Shown here in pieces: positions 1 through 9,349 of a DNA stretch of 64,000 bases. A program made the position numbers and the translations under genes. Every line of letters starts with the position of its first letter. Position 1 is the stretch's first letter. The stretch comes from Acidobacteriota bacterium (lineage in GTDB: Bacteria > Acidobacteriota > Terriglobia > Terriglobales > SCQP01). Below the pieces are notes generated by a model that had not been told where the DNA came from, made no database searches, and worked only from the letters and a program-made list of their open reading frames with translations. The stretch is from assembly GCA_027314025.1 (NCBI GenBank), contig DAHVCP010000010.1:124001-188000 (forward strand), given 5' to 3'.

Positions 1-985
1 CGACGCCGGCGGCGATGTTCGCGGCGATCGTTTTCCGCCCGGCGGCGTTGGCGCCGGGCAGCCCCGCCGCCAGCGCCGCGATGGCGCAGCCGGCGAGGAC
101 GTTTTCCACGTTATGCGCGCCGCGCAGCGGAATCCGTTCCCGCCGCAGCAGCTCGGTGACGCCGCCGCCCGCCGCCGGCGGATCGCACCACAGCAGGCGG
201 TCGCCTTGCACGATGGTCCCCGAGCCGCCGCGGGGCAACTGGCCGTCGGCGGCGAACCAGACCACGCGCGGGCCGGCGTCCTGGGCGGCGAGCGCCGCCG
301 CGTAACGCCGGCAGTATTCGTCGCCGGCGTTCAGCACGGCGAAATCGGCGGCGGTTTGATTGCGGAAGATCCGCTGCTTCGCCGCCACGTAGGCCTCCAT
401 GCTGCCGTGCCGGTCCAGGTGATCGGGGCTCAGGTTCAGCACGGCGGCGATGTGGGCGTGGAAGCGCTCGGCGGTCTCGAGCTGGAAGCTGGAGACTTCG
501 GCCACCGCCCACTCCCCTGCGCCGGCCGCCTCCACCAGCGAGATCAGCGGCGTGCCGATGTTGCCGCCGACATGGGCCGGCAGGCCCAGCGCCGCCAGCA
601 GGTGGCCGGCCAGGGCGGTGGTGGTGGTCTTGCCGTTGGAGCCGGTGATGGCGATCAGCGGGCCGCGCAAGAACCGCGCCGCCAATTCGATTTCGCCGAT
701 GACGGGAATGTTCTCCCGCCGCGCGCGCAGCAGCACCGGCAGGTCCGCGGGCACGCCGGGGCTGACCACGATCAGGTCGGCGCTCAAAAACGTCCGCTCG
801 CTATGGCCGCCGGTCTCGATGGCCACGCCCGCCTCCAGCAGGTGGGGGATCTCGGCGCGCAGTTGCTCCGCCGGGCGCAGCTCGCTGACCACGACCCGCG
901 CCCCATGGCGGCGGAGAAACAGCGCCGTGGCGATGCCGCTGGCGGCCATGCCGACGACCGAAACTTGCTTCCCTTGCAGCTCCAT
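1..985 (-). CDS. murD: UDP-N-acetylmuramoylalanine--D-glutamate ligase, 3' end outside window
   Basis: Cytoplasmic Mur ligase that adds D-glutamate to UDP-MurNAc-L-Ala in peptidoglycan synthesis. The reading frame starts MELQGKQVSVVGMAASG (Rossmann-like N-terminal domain) and stays open to the window edge, so only about 328 of the usual ~450 residues are seen. The ATP-binding motif AITGSNGKTTTTALAG is clear, followed by NIGTPL, EVSSFQLE and LNLSPDHLDRH, all typical of MurD. It is the last visible gene of the minus-strand division and cell-wall cluster, 113 bp after mraY. The C-terminal substrate-binding domain lies outside the window. Identity is very secure; the start is chosen because the N-terminal glycine motif follows it directly. 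Confidence 0.95.
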   Translation of the reverse strand, partial: MELQGKQVSVVGMAASGIATALFLRRHGARVVVSELRPAEQLRAEIPHLLEAGVAIETGGHSERTFLSADLIVVSPGVPADLPVLLRARRENIPVIGEIELAARFLRGPLIAITGSNGKTTTTALAGHLLAALGLPAHVGGNIGTPLISLVEAAGAGEWAVAEVSSFQLETAERFHAHIAAVLNLSPDHLDRHGSMEAYVAAKQRIFRNQTAADFAVLNAGDEYCRRYAAALAAQDAGPRVVWFAADGQLPRGGSGTIVQGDRLLWCDPPAAGGGVTELLRRERIPLRGAHNVENVLAGCAIAALAAGLPGANAAGRKTIAANIAAGV

Positions 986-1098
986 CGCTTTCTCCGCTTC
1001 TTCGCTCCCTTCCCGCTTCGCCGCACCGCCTTGCCGCTCGCGCCGCGCCGCTTCGCTTCTTCCGACTCCGCCCCCGCCTCGCGCGCCGGGCCGCGCGA

Positions 1099-2229
1099 TC
1101 AGCGCAGTTTCAGCGTGGTCAGCGCGAACAGCGCGAAAACCACGCTCAGAATCCAGAACCGGGCGATGATCTTCGGCTCGCTCCAGCCCAGCTGCTCGAA
1201 ATGATGGTGCAGCGGCGCCATCTTGAACACCCGCTTGCCGCGCAGTTTGAAGCTGCCGACCTGGATCATGACCGACAGCGCCTCCAGCAGGAAAATGCCG
1301 CCGATGAAGGGCAGCAGCAGTTCCTGCTGGATCATCACCGCGACCGTGCCGATGGCGCCGCCCAGGGCCAGCGAGCCGACGTCGCCCATGAAGATCTGCG
1401 CCGGATGGGCGTTGTACCACAGAAAGCCGATGCTGGCCCCGACCATGGCGCCGCAGAAGATCGCCAGCTCCGCCACCTGCGGTTCCCGCCCCAATTCCAA
1501 ATAGGTCGCCAGCACGGCGTTGCCGGAGATATAGGTCAGGACGGTCAACGCCCCGGCGGTGATGATGGTGCAGCCGATCGCCAGGCCATCCAGCCCGTCG
1601 GTCAGGTTGACCGCGTTGCTGCTGCCGACGATGATGAAGGCCACGAAAACGATGAACGGGGCGAAGCCCAGCACCACCCAGCCGTGGTGCATCAGGCTGC
1701 TGATCAGCAGCGTGGGGCGGAACTGCTTGAAGAACGGCACCTCCAACGCGGTCGAGTACAGGCCGCGCGTGGCCATGTGCGCCAGCACGCCGCCGATCAG
1801 CGCGCCGATCAGCAGTTGCAGCCCGAACTTTTGCCGCGAGGTCAGGCCGAGGTTGCGGCGGTGCCGCAGCTTGGCGAAGTCGTCCAGGAAGCCGATCAGG
1901 CCGAACGCCACCACCGAGAACATCGCGATCCAAACGAAGGGATTGCGCAGATCGGCCCACAGCAAGGTCGGCACCAGGATGGCGATGTTGATCAGCACGC
2001 CGCCCATGGTCGGCGTGCCGGCCTTTTTTTGGTGCGACTTCGGCCCCTCCTCGCGGATGAACTGGCCGATTTGGAATTCCTGGAGGCGGGCGATCAGCCA
2101 GGGGCCGACGAAGATGGCGATAGCCATCGCCGTCAGGCTGGCGAAGGCGGTACGGAACGTCAGGTACCGGAACAGCCGCAGGGGCGTGAAGTCGGCGTGC
2201 AGCTTGACGTAAAAGAGCCAATACAGCAT
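1099..2229 (-). CDS. mraY: phospho-N-acetylmuramoyl-pentapeptide-transferase
   Basis: Integral membrane enzyme that moves phospho-MurNAc-pentapeptide to undecaprenyl phosphate, giving lipid I. 376 residues, close to the family's ~360. Visible family marks are GPKSHQKKAGTPTMGG near residue 65, the Mg-binding NAVNLTDGLDGLA, FMGDVGSLALGG, and the C-terminal PLHHHFEQLGW. About ten hydrophobic segments fit a polytopic membrane protein. It starts 6 bp after murF, so it is probably co-transcribed and translationally linked. Nothing unusual. Confidence 0.97.
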   Translation of the reverse strand: MLYWLFYVKLHADFTPLRLFRYLTFRTAFASLTAMAIAIFVGPWLIARLQEFQIGQFIREEGPKSHQKKAGTPTMGGVLINIAILVPTLLWADLRNPFVWIAMFSVVAFGLIGFLDDFAKLRHRRNLGLTSRQKFGLQLLIGALIGGVLAHMATRGLYSTALEVPFFKQFRPTLLISSLMHHGWVVLGFAPFIVFVAFIIVGSSNAVNLTDGLDGLAIGCTIITAGALTVLTYISGNAVLATYLELGREPQVAELAIFCGAMVGASIGFLWYNAHPAQIFMGDVGSLALGGAIGTVAVMIQQELLLPFIGGIFLLEALSVMIQVGSFKLRGKRVFKMAPLHHHFEQLGWSEPKIIARFWILSVVFALFALTTLKLR

Positions 2230-2235
2230 GGGCGT

Positions 2236-3684
2236 TCAGAATTGGGCGGCGCCGGCCACCGGGGCGGCGGACTCGGGGCCCAAAACCTTGGCCAGGGCCC
2301 GCTCCAGGTGAACGCCGCGGCTGGCCTTGGCCAGCACCACGTCGCCGGGTTGCAGCAGCGCCGGCAGCCGCGAGCCGCATTCCTCGGCGCTGGGGAAGAA
2401 TTCGCCTTGTCCGATGAAACCCGCGGCTTGGGCGCCGGCGAGGATCTCCTTGGCCTCGCCGCCCACCGTCCAGAGCACCTCGATGCGGCGCTGGGCCACC
2501 AGTTGGCCGATGCGGCGATGCCACTCGCCCGCGCTCGGCCCCAGCTCCAGCATTTCGCCGGCCACCAAGATGCGGCGGGCGCCGGGCAGGCTGGCCAGCA
2601 AATTGACCATGCTTTCCAGCGCCGGGGGATTGGAGTTGTAGCAGTCGTCAATGATGGTCGCGCCGGCGCGGTGCAGCACCCGGCCGCGGCCCGCGGGCGG
2701 CGCCATGCCGGCCAGGGCCAGCGCCGCCGGCTCCAGCGGCACGCCGAAGACCATGCCCGCGGCCAGCGCGGCGGCGGCGTTGCTGATGCTGTGCCGCGCC
2801 ATCAGCGGCAGGCGGACCCGCACGCTGGGCCCGGCGCCGCCGGCGTCGTGCGCTTGGGCGGTGAATTCGCTGCCCTCCAGCCCCAGCAGGCGGATGCCGT
2901 GGATCGCCAAATCCAGCGGCCGCGGCGCCGCCGGAGCCCCACCCAGCGCCGATTCCAAGCCGTAGCGCAGCACCGCGCCCGCGAAGCCGTCGGCAAAGCG
3001 GGAAACCAGCGGATCGTCGGCGTTCAGCACCATCACCCCGGCCGGCGGCAGGGCCAGGGCGAGTTCCCGCTTGGCCTCGGCGATTGCCTCGATCGAGGCG
3101 AAATTGCCCAGATGCACCGGCCCGACGTTGGTGAACACCCCAATCTGCGGCTGCGCCAGCTCCGCCAAGCGGGTGAGTTCGCCAGCGTGGTTCATGCCCA
3201 TCTCCATCACCGCCACATCGTGCGCCGGGCTCAGCCGCAGCAGGGACAGCGGCAGGCCGAGATGATTGTTGAGGTTGCCTTCGCTCTTCAGCACGCGATA
3301 GCGCACCGACAAGACCCGCGCAATCATTTCCTTGGTGCTGGTTTTGCCCGAGGAGCCGGTGATGGCGACGATCGGCTTGCCCCAGCGGCGGCGCACCGCC
3401 TGGGCCAGGATTTGCAGCGCCACGGCGGGATCCTCGACGGGCAGCAGCCGCTCGCGGAAATGGGCCTGGAAGCGGTCGAAAGCGTGGCGCGCCACCACCG
3501 CGGCCACGGCGCCGGTGCCCAGGGCGGGGAGGACGAAATCGTGGCCGTCGGCATGCGCCCCGGGCAGGGCGAAAAACAAATCGCCGGGGCGGACGGTGCG
3601 GGAATCAATGGAATAGCCTTCCACCCGGGCGGCGACCGCGAGTGGAGGACATTGCAGGATCTGCGCGGCTTCGGCCAGCGTCAT
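2236..3684 (-). CDS. murF: UDP-MurNAc-tripeptide--D-Ala-D-Ala ligase
   Basis: ATP-dependent ligase that completes the UDP-MurNAc-pentapeptide by adding D-Ala-D-Ala. 482 residues. Seen: an N-terminal domain with SIDSRTVRPGDLFFALPG, the ATP loop AITGSSGKTSTKEM near residue 110, VMEMGMNHAGEL, and the C-terminal DDCYNSNPPALESM typical of MurF. The start codon overlaps the murE stop by 4 bp (ATGA), indicating translational coupling. It is followed 6 bp later by mraY. Family assignment is secure. Confidence 0.97.
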   Translation of the reverse strand: MTLAEAAQILQCPPLAVAARVEGYSIDSRTVRPGDLFFALPGAHADGHDFVLPALGTGAVAAVVARHAFDRFQAHFRERLLPVEDPAVALQILAQAVRRRWGKPIVAITGSSGKTSTKEMIARVLSVRYRVLKSEGNLNNHLGLPLSLLRLSPAHDVAVMEMGMNHAGELTRLAELAQPQIGVFTNVGPVHLGNFASIEAIAEAKRELALALPPAGVMVLNADDPLVSRFADGFAGAVLRYGLESALGGAPAAPRPLDLAIHGIRLLGLEGSEFTAQAHDAGGAGPSVRVRLPLMARHSISNAAAALAAGMVFGVPLEPAALALAGMAPPAGRGRVLHRAGATIIDDCYNSNPPALESMVNLLASLPGARRILVAGEMLELGPSAGEWHRRIGQLVAQRRIEVLWTVGGEAKEILAGAQAAGFIGQGEFFPSAEECGSRLPALLQPGDVVLAKASRGVHLERALAKVLGPESAAPVAGAAQF

Positions 3685-5258
3685 CGTCGCGCGGCTCCTT
3701 CCCGCCCGCCGCCTGGCTCGCCGCGCGGCCCGCCGCCGCGCGGCCCCTCGCCGATCGCGCCGCCCGCGGCGATGCGCCGCCAGGCCAGGGTGACCTCCTC
3801 GGCGTCGTCGAAATGGCGCTTCTCGTCCTTCACGATCTGGTAATTTTCATGGCCCTTGCCCGCGATCACGACCACGTCGCCCGCCGCGGCCTCGCGCAGC
3901 GCGCGCTCGATGGCCGCGCGCCGGTCCGGTTCTTCCAGCCAGCGGCGGTGACGCGCGGCGGCCGCCGGCGCCAGGCCGGCCAACACCTCGGCGATGATCG
4001 CCTGCGGCGGCTCGCTGCGCGGATTGTCCGAGGTGACCACGGCGAGATCCGCGGCCTCGGCGGCGATGGCGCCCATGCGCGGCCGCTTGCCGCGGTCCCG
4101 GTCGCCGCCGCAGCCGAAGACGGCGATGACGCGGCGCGGCCCGGCCAGCTCCCGCGCCAGGCGCAGCACGTTGGCCAGCGCATCGGGGGTGTGGGCATAG
4201 TCCACCACGACAGTGAAGGGCTGCCCGGCGGCGATGCGCTGAAACCGCCCCGGCGGCGGCGGCGCCGTCTCCAAGCCGCGCGCCAGCTCCGCCGGTGGCA
4301 AACCCAAAGCCCAGCCCGCCCCCAGCGCCGCCAGCGTGTTCAGCACGTTGACCCGCGCCAGCAGGGGGCTGGCGATCGTCCCGCTCCAGCCGCCCGGGCC
4401 TTGCACGCCGAGGCGCTGGCCGGTGGCCGTCACCTCGACCGCTGCCGCGCGCAACTCCGCCGCCAACTGCGGCCCGTCTTGGATGCCATAAGCGATCACG
4501 CGCCCCGTGAACCCCGCGATCATGGCCGCGGAGCCGGGATCCTCGGCGTTGACCACCGCGGCCAGCGGCTGGCCCGCGCCGGTGCCGGTGAACAAGCGGC
4601 GCTTGGCTTCGCGGTATGCCTCCAGCGTACCGTGAAAATCGAGATGATCCTGCGTCAAATTGGTGAAAACCGCGGCGGCGAAGCGGCAGCCCCATACGCG
4701 GTCCAGCACCAGTGCGTGGGAACTGACCTCCAAGACCGCGGCGCGGCAGCCGGCGGCGACCATCTCGGCGAGCAACTGCTGGAGGTCATAGGATTCCGGC
4801 GTGGTGTGCGGCGCGGGCCGGCGCTGGTCGCCGATCTGATATTCGACCGTACCCAGCAAGCCGGTTGCAACGCCGGCGGCGCGCAACGCCGCCGCGGCCA
4901 GCCAGGCGGTGGTGGTCTTCCCGTTGGTTCCGGTGATGCCCACCAATTGCAGCCGCTCGGCCGGGCGGCCAAACCAATTAGCGGATAACGTCGCCAGCGC
5001 CCGGCGCGCGTTGGCCACCTGGAGCCAGGCCGCCTCCACCCCGGCGGCGGGCGGCGCCTCGCTGACGATCAGCGCCGCTCCGCGGTGGAGAGCTTCGGCA
5101 ATGTAGCGGTTGCCGTCCGTAACCTCGCCAGCGATGGCAACGAAAGCTTGGCCGGGCTGAATGCGGCGGGAGTCGTAATGCAATCCGGCGCAGTCGCCGG
5201 GCGGCTCACCGCGCCGGGAGCGAATCTCGGCGTCCCTCCATAGCTCGGGCCAGCGCAT
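3681..5258 (-). CDS. murE: UDP-MurNAc-L-Ala-D-Glu--meso-diaminopimelate ligase
   Basis: Adds the third amino acid of the peptidoglycan stem. 525 residues. Motifs: DSRRIQPGQAFVA near the N-terminus, the ATP loop GITGTNGKTTTAW near residue 109, THALVL-type substrate loop (SSHALVLD), NLTQDHLDFHGT, and TSDNPRSEPP near residue 418. The DNPR tetrapeptide is the known mark of ligases that use meso-diaminopimelate rather than lysine, so the cell wall is predicted to be the meso-DAP type. The C-terminal ~20 residues are Gly/Arg-rich. It follows ftsI by 8 bp and overlaps murF by 4 bp. Confidence 0.97.
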   Translation of the reverse strand: MRWPELWRDAEIRSRRGEPPGDCAGLHYDSRRIQPGQAFVAIAGEVTDGNRYIAEALHRGAALIVSEAPPAAGVEAAWLQVANARRALATLSANWFGRPAERLQLVGITGTNGKTTTAWLAAAALRAAGVATGLLGTVEYQIGDQRRPAPHTTPESYDLQQLLAEMVAAGCRAAVLEVSSHALVLDRVWGCRFAAAVFTNLTQDHLDFHGTLEAYREAKRRLFTGTGAGQPLAAVVNAEDPGSAAMIAGFTGRVIAYGIQDGPQLAAELRAAAVEVTATGQRLGVQGPGGWSGTIASPLLARVNVLNTLAALGAGWALGLPPAELARGLETAPPPPGRFQRIAAGQPFTVVVDYAHTPDALANVLRLARELAGPRRVIAVFGCGGDRDRGKRPRMGAIAAEAADLAVVTSDNPRSEPPQAIIAEVLAGLAPAAAARHRRWLEEPDRRAAIERALREAAAGDVVVIAGKGHENYQIVKDEKRHFDDAEEVTLAWRRIAAGGAIGEGPRGGGPRGEPGGGREGAARR

Positions 5259-5266
5259 CGGAATCC

Positions 5267-7315
5267 TTAATTATGCGGCAGCGCGGCGGCGGGCCGGAAC
5301 GCGCCGGCGGCGCCGGGCTGAACCGCGCCCGCGGCGCCGCTGCCGCTCCCGCGGCGGCCAAACCAGATGGTGACCCTCTGGCGCGGCGCCAGCGCGGCGC
5401 CGGCGGCGGGCCGTTGCGCGATGGCCTCGCCGTGCCCCAGCAAGCGCGGGCGCAGCCCCAGCGCGGCGCACCGCTGCGCCACGGTGCGCAGCGGCCGGCC
5501 GCGGAAATTCGGCATGGCGCCGCCCAGGGAGACCACGACGATGCCCGGGCGCGGCGCCGGCGCCGAGGGCGGAGGCGCCGCAACCGGCGAACGGGCCGGC
5601 TGAGCGGCTGGCGGCGGAGGCCCTGCCTCCAGCACCGGGGAGTTGCCGGGCAAATCCTGCGGCACGCCCAAATACGGCAGCACGCGCTGGGCAATGGCGC
5701 GAAACACCGGCGCGGCGGCGTATTCGCCTTCGTGATTGGTCTTGGGCGCGTACAGCACCACCAGCATGGCGATGACCGGATGGTGCAGCGGCGCGACCCC
5801 GGCGAACGAGGCCACATAATCGCGCTGCGAATAGGCGTGGGCGCCGGGGTTGACCATCTGCGAGGTGCCGGTTTTGCCGCCGTCGCTATACCCCGGCATT
5901 TGCGCCGTGACGCCGGTGCCGCGCAGCACCACCTGGCGCATCATGCCCGTCATCTCCCGCGCCACCCGCGGGCGGATGATGCGCCGGCCGGCAAACAGCT
6001 TCGCCCCCGGCGCCGCCGGCGGACCGCTGAGGATCAGGCGCGGGCGGTGGTAGACACCGCCATCGGCGATCGCGGAGACCATCGAAATGACTTGCATGGG
6101 CGTGACCGCGATGCCCTGCCCCATGCTGACCGCGCCGATGGTCATGGGCAGCCATTGGTCCAAGGGCCGCACGATGCCGGGCGATTCCCCCGGCAGGCCG
6201 ACGCCCGTGGGCGAGCCAAAGCCGTAGGCGCGGATATAACGGTAGAGCCGCTTTGGGCCCAGGCGCAGACCCAGCTTGATCGCCCCCACGTCGCTGGAAT
6301 TGACCAAAATGCCGGTCACGCTCAGGTCGCCGAAACGGGCGTGGTCGTGAATCAGCATGCCGCCGACCATGATCGAGCCGTCGCCGCAGAAGACGATCTG
6401 TTGCGGGTTGGTCAGCCCCTGGTTGATCGCCGCCGACAGCGTGACCAGTTTGAACACCGAACCGGGCTCGTAAACGTCGCTGACCGCGGCGTCGGTCATA
6501 TCGCGCTCCGGCGTGGTGGCGAAGTCGTTGGGATTGAAGGTGGGCGCGTTGGCGATGGCCAGAATCTGCGCCGTCCGGGGATCTTCGATTACCACCGTGC
6601 CCTGCCGCGCATGGGTCTTGCGCATGGCGCGGTCCAGCTCCTGCTGGGCGATGTATTCGATGTTCTCGTCCAGCGTCAGCACCAAGCGGCGGCCGCGCCG
6701 CGGCGGGCGCTCGGTTTGACTATAGGCGTGGCCATGCGCGTCCACGCGCACCAGCATCCGCCCGGGGCGGCCGCGCAGCCACTGGTCCTGGGCCAGCTCG
6801 ATGCCCGCCAGCCCGCGCCCATCCATGCCCACGTAACCCAACACCTGCGCGGCGAGGTCGCCTTTGGGGTAGAAGCGGCGGCTTTCCTTTTGGAAATAAA
6901 TGCCCGCCAGGCGCGCGGCGCGGACGCGGCGGGATTGGCTGGCGGTGATTTGCCGCGCCACCCAGCAGAAATCGCGGGAGGAGGCGAAGCGGCCCTCCAG
7001 GTCGCGGGCGTCGAGGTGCAGGATGCGGGCCAGCACGCGCGCCTCCTGCCGCGGACGGGTTAGCCGCGCGGGAACGGCGAAGACCGAGTCCACCCGCAAG
7101 CTCATCGCCAGGGGATGGAGATTGCGGTCGTAGATGACGCCGCGCGGGGCGGAAACCTCGATGGTGCGGGACTGCTGGCGTTGCGCCCGGGCGGAAAGCG
7201 CCGCATAGTCGCCGATCTGTAGGCCGGCCAGGCGCGCGATCACCACCAAGGCCCACAGAGCCAGGCCCAGTTCCAGCATCCATATGCGGCGCCGCGAGGG
7301 CCCGGCTGGCTTCAT
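5267..7315 (-). CDS. ftsI: septal transpeptidase (class B penicillin-binding protein, FtsI/PBP3 type) with PASTA domain
   Basis: Membrane-anchored peptidoglycan transpeptidase for division. 682 residues. An N-terminal transmembrane helix (residues 13-33) is followed by the PBP dimer domain (APRGVIYDRN near 56) and the transpeptidase domain with its three motifs: SVFK (Ser286/Lys289), SSD at 340-342, and KTG at 481-483. A Pro/Ala-rich linker (~570-605) leads to one C-terminal PASTA domain (~607-665), which in related proteins senses muropeptide or beta-lactam-like ligands. PASTA domains are common on Gram-positive FtsI homologues and also occur in acidobacteria. A 224-bp gap separates the start from ftsL upstream, unusual in this compact cluster; no gene is seen in the gap, and it could hold an internal promoter. 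Confidence 0.94.
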   Translation of the reverse strand: MKPAGPSRRRIWMLELGLALWALVVIARLAGLQIGDYAALSARAQRQQSRTIEVSAPRGVIYDRNLHPLAMSLRVDSVFAVPARLTRPRQEARVLARILHLDARDLEGRFASSRDFCWVARQITASQSRRVRAARLAGIYFQKESRRFYPKGDLAAQVLGYVGMDGRGLAGIELAQDQWLRGRPGRMLVRVDAHGHAYSQTERPPRRGRRLVLTLDENIEYIAQQELDRAMRKTHARQGTVVIEDPRTAQILAIANAPTFNPNDFATTPERDMTDAAVSDVYEPGSVFKLVTLSAAINQGLTNPQQIVFCGDGSIMVGGMLIHDHARFGDLSVTGILVNSSDVGAIKLGLRLGPKRLYRYIRAYGFGSPTGVGLPGESPGIVRPLDQWLPMTIGAVSMGQGIAVTPMQVISMVSAIADGGVYHRPRLILSGPPAAPGAKLFAGRRIIRPRVAREMTGMMRQVVLRGTGVTAQMPGYSDGGKTGTSQMVNPGAHAYSQRDYVASFAGVAPLHHPVIAMLVVLYAPKTNHEGEYAAAPVFRAIAQRVLPYLGVPQDLPGNSPVLEAGPPPPAAQPARSPVAAPPPSAPAPRPGIVVVSLGGAMPNFRGRPLRTVAQRCAALGLRPRLLGHGEAIAQRPAAGAALAPRQRVTIWFGRRGSGSGAAGAVQPGAAGAFRPAAALPHN

Positions 7316-7539
7316 AAGTCTCGCGTCATCCCATCGGCCCGCCTATACGCCCCGCTCGCAAGCCCGCGGCCCACACGCCGCCGGCCGCGCCCCACCCGCC
7401 CCGGCGCAATGCGTCGCGGCGATCCCGGGCCACGGACGGACGGCGCGGCGGGCGAGGGCCACCCGCTCCGGCGATGAAGGGAAACCTAAATGGGACGCCC
7501 GGGGGAACCGCTCCCCGCCGTACGGCGGCGCCGGCACGC

Positions 7540-7953
7540 CTAGCGCCGCGCCAGCGGCGCGCCGCGCGGCGCCCGCGCCTCGGCAACGACCGGACCCTGA
7601 CTGCCGGCCGGCGTCGCCGGCGGATTCAGCCGCACCCACTGGCCGGGCTGCGCCGATTGCATGCCCAGGCGGCGGTGCGCCAGCGCGTAAATGCGAATGG
7701 GATCGCGCAGCGACGCCTGCTCCAGCCGCAGTTCGCGGTTCCATTGCTGCAAGCCGGCTTCCTGCCGCCGGGCGGCTTCGATCTGGTAACCCAGATTGAG
7801 CGTTTGGAAGTTCTGCCAGGCGTAGCCGAACAGCAGCAAGCAAACGGCGCTGACCGCGGCCAGCAGCATGCGCTGCTCGCGCCGGCGGCGCGGATCCTCC
7901 ACCCGCACCACGCGGGAATTGTCAATGCGCTGGGTAAAGTGAAAATCCCTCAT
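7540..7953 (-). CDS. ftsL: FtsL-like division protein
   Basis: 137-residue bitopic protein: a charged N-terminus (RVEDPRRRREQR), one transmembrane helix at about 29-44 (LLAAVSAVCLLLFGYAW), then a coiled-coil-like stretch (QIEAARRQEAGLQQWNRELRLEQASLRDP) and a Pro/Ala/Arg-rich tail. FtsL sequences diverge strongly, so the call rests on this architecture and on position between rsmH and ftsI. FtsL works with FtsB and FtsQ in the divisome to activate FtsW/FtsI. The start overlaps the rsmH stop by 4 bp, so it should be co-translated. Confidence 0.8.
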   Translation of the reverse strand: MRDFHFTQRIDNSRVVRVEDPRRRREQRMLLAAVSAVCLLLFGYAWQNFQTLNLGYQIEAARRQEAGLQQWNRELRLEQASLRDPIRIYALAHRRLGMQSAQPGQWVRLNPPATPAGSQGPVVAEARAPRGAPLARR

Positions 7954-8891
7954 GCCGCCTCCATCGCCTCCGGTCCGGCCGGACGGGCCGCCAAGCGGCG
8001 GCAGGCGCGCAAGCGGGCGCTGCGGGCACGCGGGTTGGCGGCAACCTCGTCGGGCGCCGGACGCACCACGCGCGGGGTCAAGATCTCATAGACGCCCTGG
8101 CGCGCCAGGGCTTGAAAGTTCTGTTTCACCGGACGGTCTTCCAGCGAATGGAAGGCGATGGTGACCACCCGCCCGCCCTCGGCCAGCCAGGCCGGCGCTT
8201 GCGCCAGCCAGGCGGCGATGTGCTCCAGTTCTTGGTTGACGAAGATGCGCAAGGCTTGGAAGGCGCGCGTCGCCGGATGCGGCCCGCGGCTGCGCGGGGA
8301 GCGCCCCGCTCGGGACATTGGCCGGGTCACGGCCGCAATCACCCCCGCAAGCTGCGTGGTGGTGCGCAACGGCCGTGACCGGACAATGGCTCTGGCGATT
8401 CTCCGCGACCTCCTCTCTTCTCCGTATTGGAAAATCAGGTCGGCCAGTTCTTGCTCGCCGAACTGATTCACCACTTGCGCCGCCGTCAGCTCCTGGCTGG
8501 GGTCCATCCGCATATCCAGCGGTCCCTCGGCGGCAAAACTAAATCCCCGCGCGGCATCGTCCATTTGCATGGAACTCATGCCGAAGTCGGCCAACAGCCC
8601 GTCCACCGGGCCGGCGCCCAGTTCCGCGAGCACCGCGCCTAGGCGGCTGAAATTGGCGCGGGCGAAATCCACCCGCGGCGGCAGCCCGCGCAGGCGCTCG
8701 CCCGCGGCTTGCAGCGCCGCCGGATCCTGGTCCAGGCCGATCAACCGGCCGCTCGGCCCCAGGCGGGCGGCGATGCCGGCCGCATGCCCGCCGGCGCCCA
8801 GCGTGCAGTCCACGTACACACCGCCGGGCCGCGGCGCCAAATATTGCAGCGCTTCCGCCAGCATCACCGGGATGTGTCCGTGTTCCGTCAT
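7950..8891 (-). CDS. rsmH: 16S rRNA (cytosine1402-N4)-methyltransferase
   Basis: SAM-dependent methyltransferase that modifies C1402 in the ribosomal P site; formerly MraW. 313 residues from the chosen start MTEHGHIPVMLAEALQ, which is the family's typical opening (HxPVML). An in-frame extension upstream runs antisense-like through mraZ and is rejected. Motifs: DCTLGAGGHAAGI, GLDQDPAAL, DFGMSSMQMDDAARGFSF, HPATRAFQALRIFVN and TIAFHSLEDRPVKQ. It begins 5 bp after mraZ and overlaps ftsL by 4 bp. The coding region contains a large inverted repeat (see 8316-8388). Confidence 0.96.
   Translation of the reverse strand: MTEHGHIPVMLAEALQYLAPRPGGVYVDCTLGAGGHAAGIAARLGPSGRLIGLDQDPAALQAAGERLRGLPPRVDFARANFSRLGAVLAELGAGPVDGLLADFGMSSMQMDDAARGFSFAAEGPLDMRMDPSQELTAAQVVNQFGEQELADLIFQYGEERRSRRIARAIVRSRPLRTTTQLAGVIAAVTRPMSRAGRSPRSRGPHPATRAFQALRIFVNQELEHIAAWLAQAPAWLAEGGRVVTIAFHSLEDRPVKQNFQALARQGVYEILTPRVVRPAPDEVAANPRARSARLRACRRLAARPAGPEAMEAA
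8316..8388. repeat. inverted repeat inside rsmH
   Basis: Two arms of about 19-20 bases, CATTGGCCGGGTCACGGCCG (8316-8335) and CGGCCGTGACCGGACAATG (8370-8388), are near-perfect reverse complements separated by 34 bases. They lie within the rsmH coding sequence, in the stretch encoding the segment before HPATRAF. The mRNA could fold into a long stem here. Whether it has a role or is chance in GC-rich coding DNA is unknown. Confidence 0.6.
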
Positions 8892-8896
8892 CACGC

Positions 8897-9340
8897 TTAA
8901 ATGCCCAAGTCGGCCAAGGTCTGCTTGTCGGCGTCGGTAAAGGGATTGGCGTCCATCGCCTGCAACAGGCGCTGGTTGTTCCAAACCTCCAAGTGGCGCA
9001 GGTACCCGAGCACGGCCACGTCGCCGCGCATCTGCGCCGTTTCCCGCAGCACCGGCGGCATCAGCAGCCGCCCCTGCGCGTCGCTCTCGACCACTTGGCC
9101 GTAGTAATTGGTGCGGCTCAGCAGCTTCTGCTTCACCGGATCCATGGAGGGCAGCGCGGCGAGCTTCTCCTCGATCCGCTCCCACTCGCTCAGGGGATAG
9201 ACCCGGGCGCTCTGGCCGTCGAAACTGGTCACGTAAAACTTGCCGCCGGGAAAGGCCTGCTCCAGGTACGCACGGAATTCGTTGGGAATTTTGAGTCTTC
9301 CCTTCTCGTCCACGCGCGCTGGATAATTGCCCCGAAGCAT
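8897..9340 (-). CDS. mraZ: transcriptional regulator MraZ
   Basis: Dodecameric AbrB-like DNA-binding protein that represses its own division and cell-wall operon. 147 residues, the usual length. Two tandem swapped-hairpin domains are visible, each with its DxxGR motif: VDEKGRLKIP near residue 10 and SDAQGRLLMPP near residue 87. It is the first gene of the cluster and lies just behind a promoter and five copies of the MraZ box, so autoregulation is expected. Confidence 0.97.
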   Translation of the reverse strand: MLRGNYPARVDEKGRLKIPNEFRAYLEQAFPGGKFYVTSFDGQSARVYPLSEWERIEEKLAALPSMDPVKQKLLSRTNYYGQVVESDAQGRLLMPPVLRETAQMRGDVAVLGYLRHLEVWNNQRLLQAMDANPFTDADKQTLADLGI

Positions 9341-9349
9341 AGTGCCGAG

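Noticed and set aside
1201-3843. 880-codon plus-strand reading frame opposite mraY and murF
   Set aside because: Antisense shadow typical of GC-rich DNA: Gln/His/Arg/Gly-rich with no domains, while the opposite strand encodes clear enzymes.
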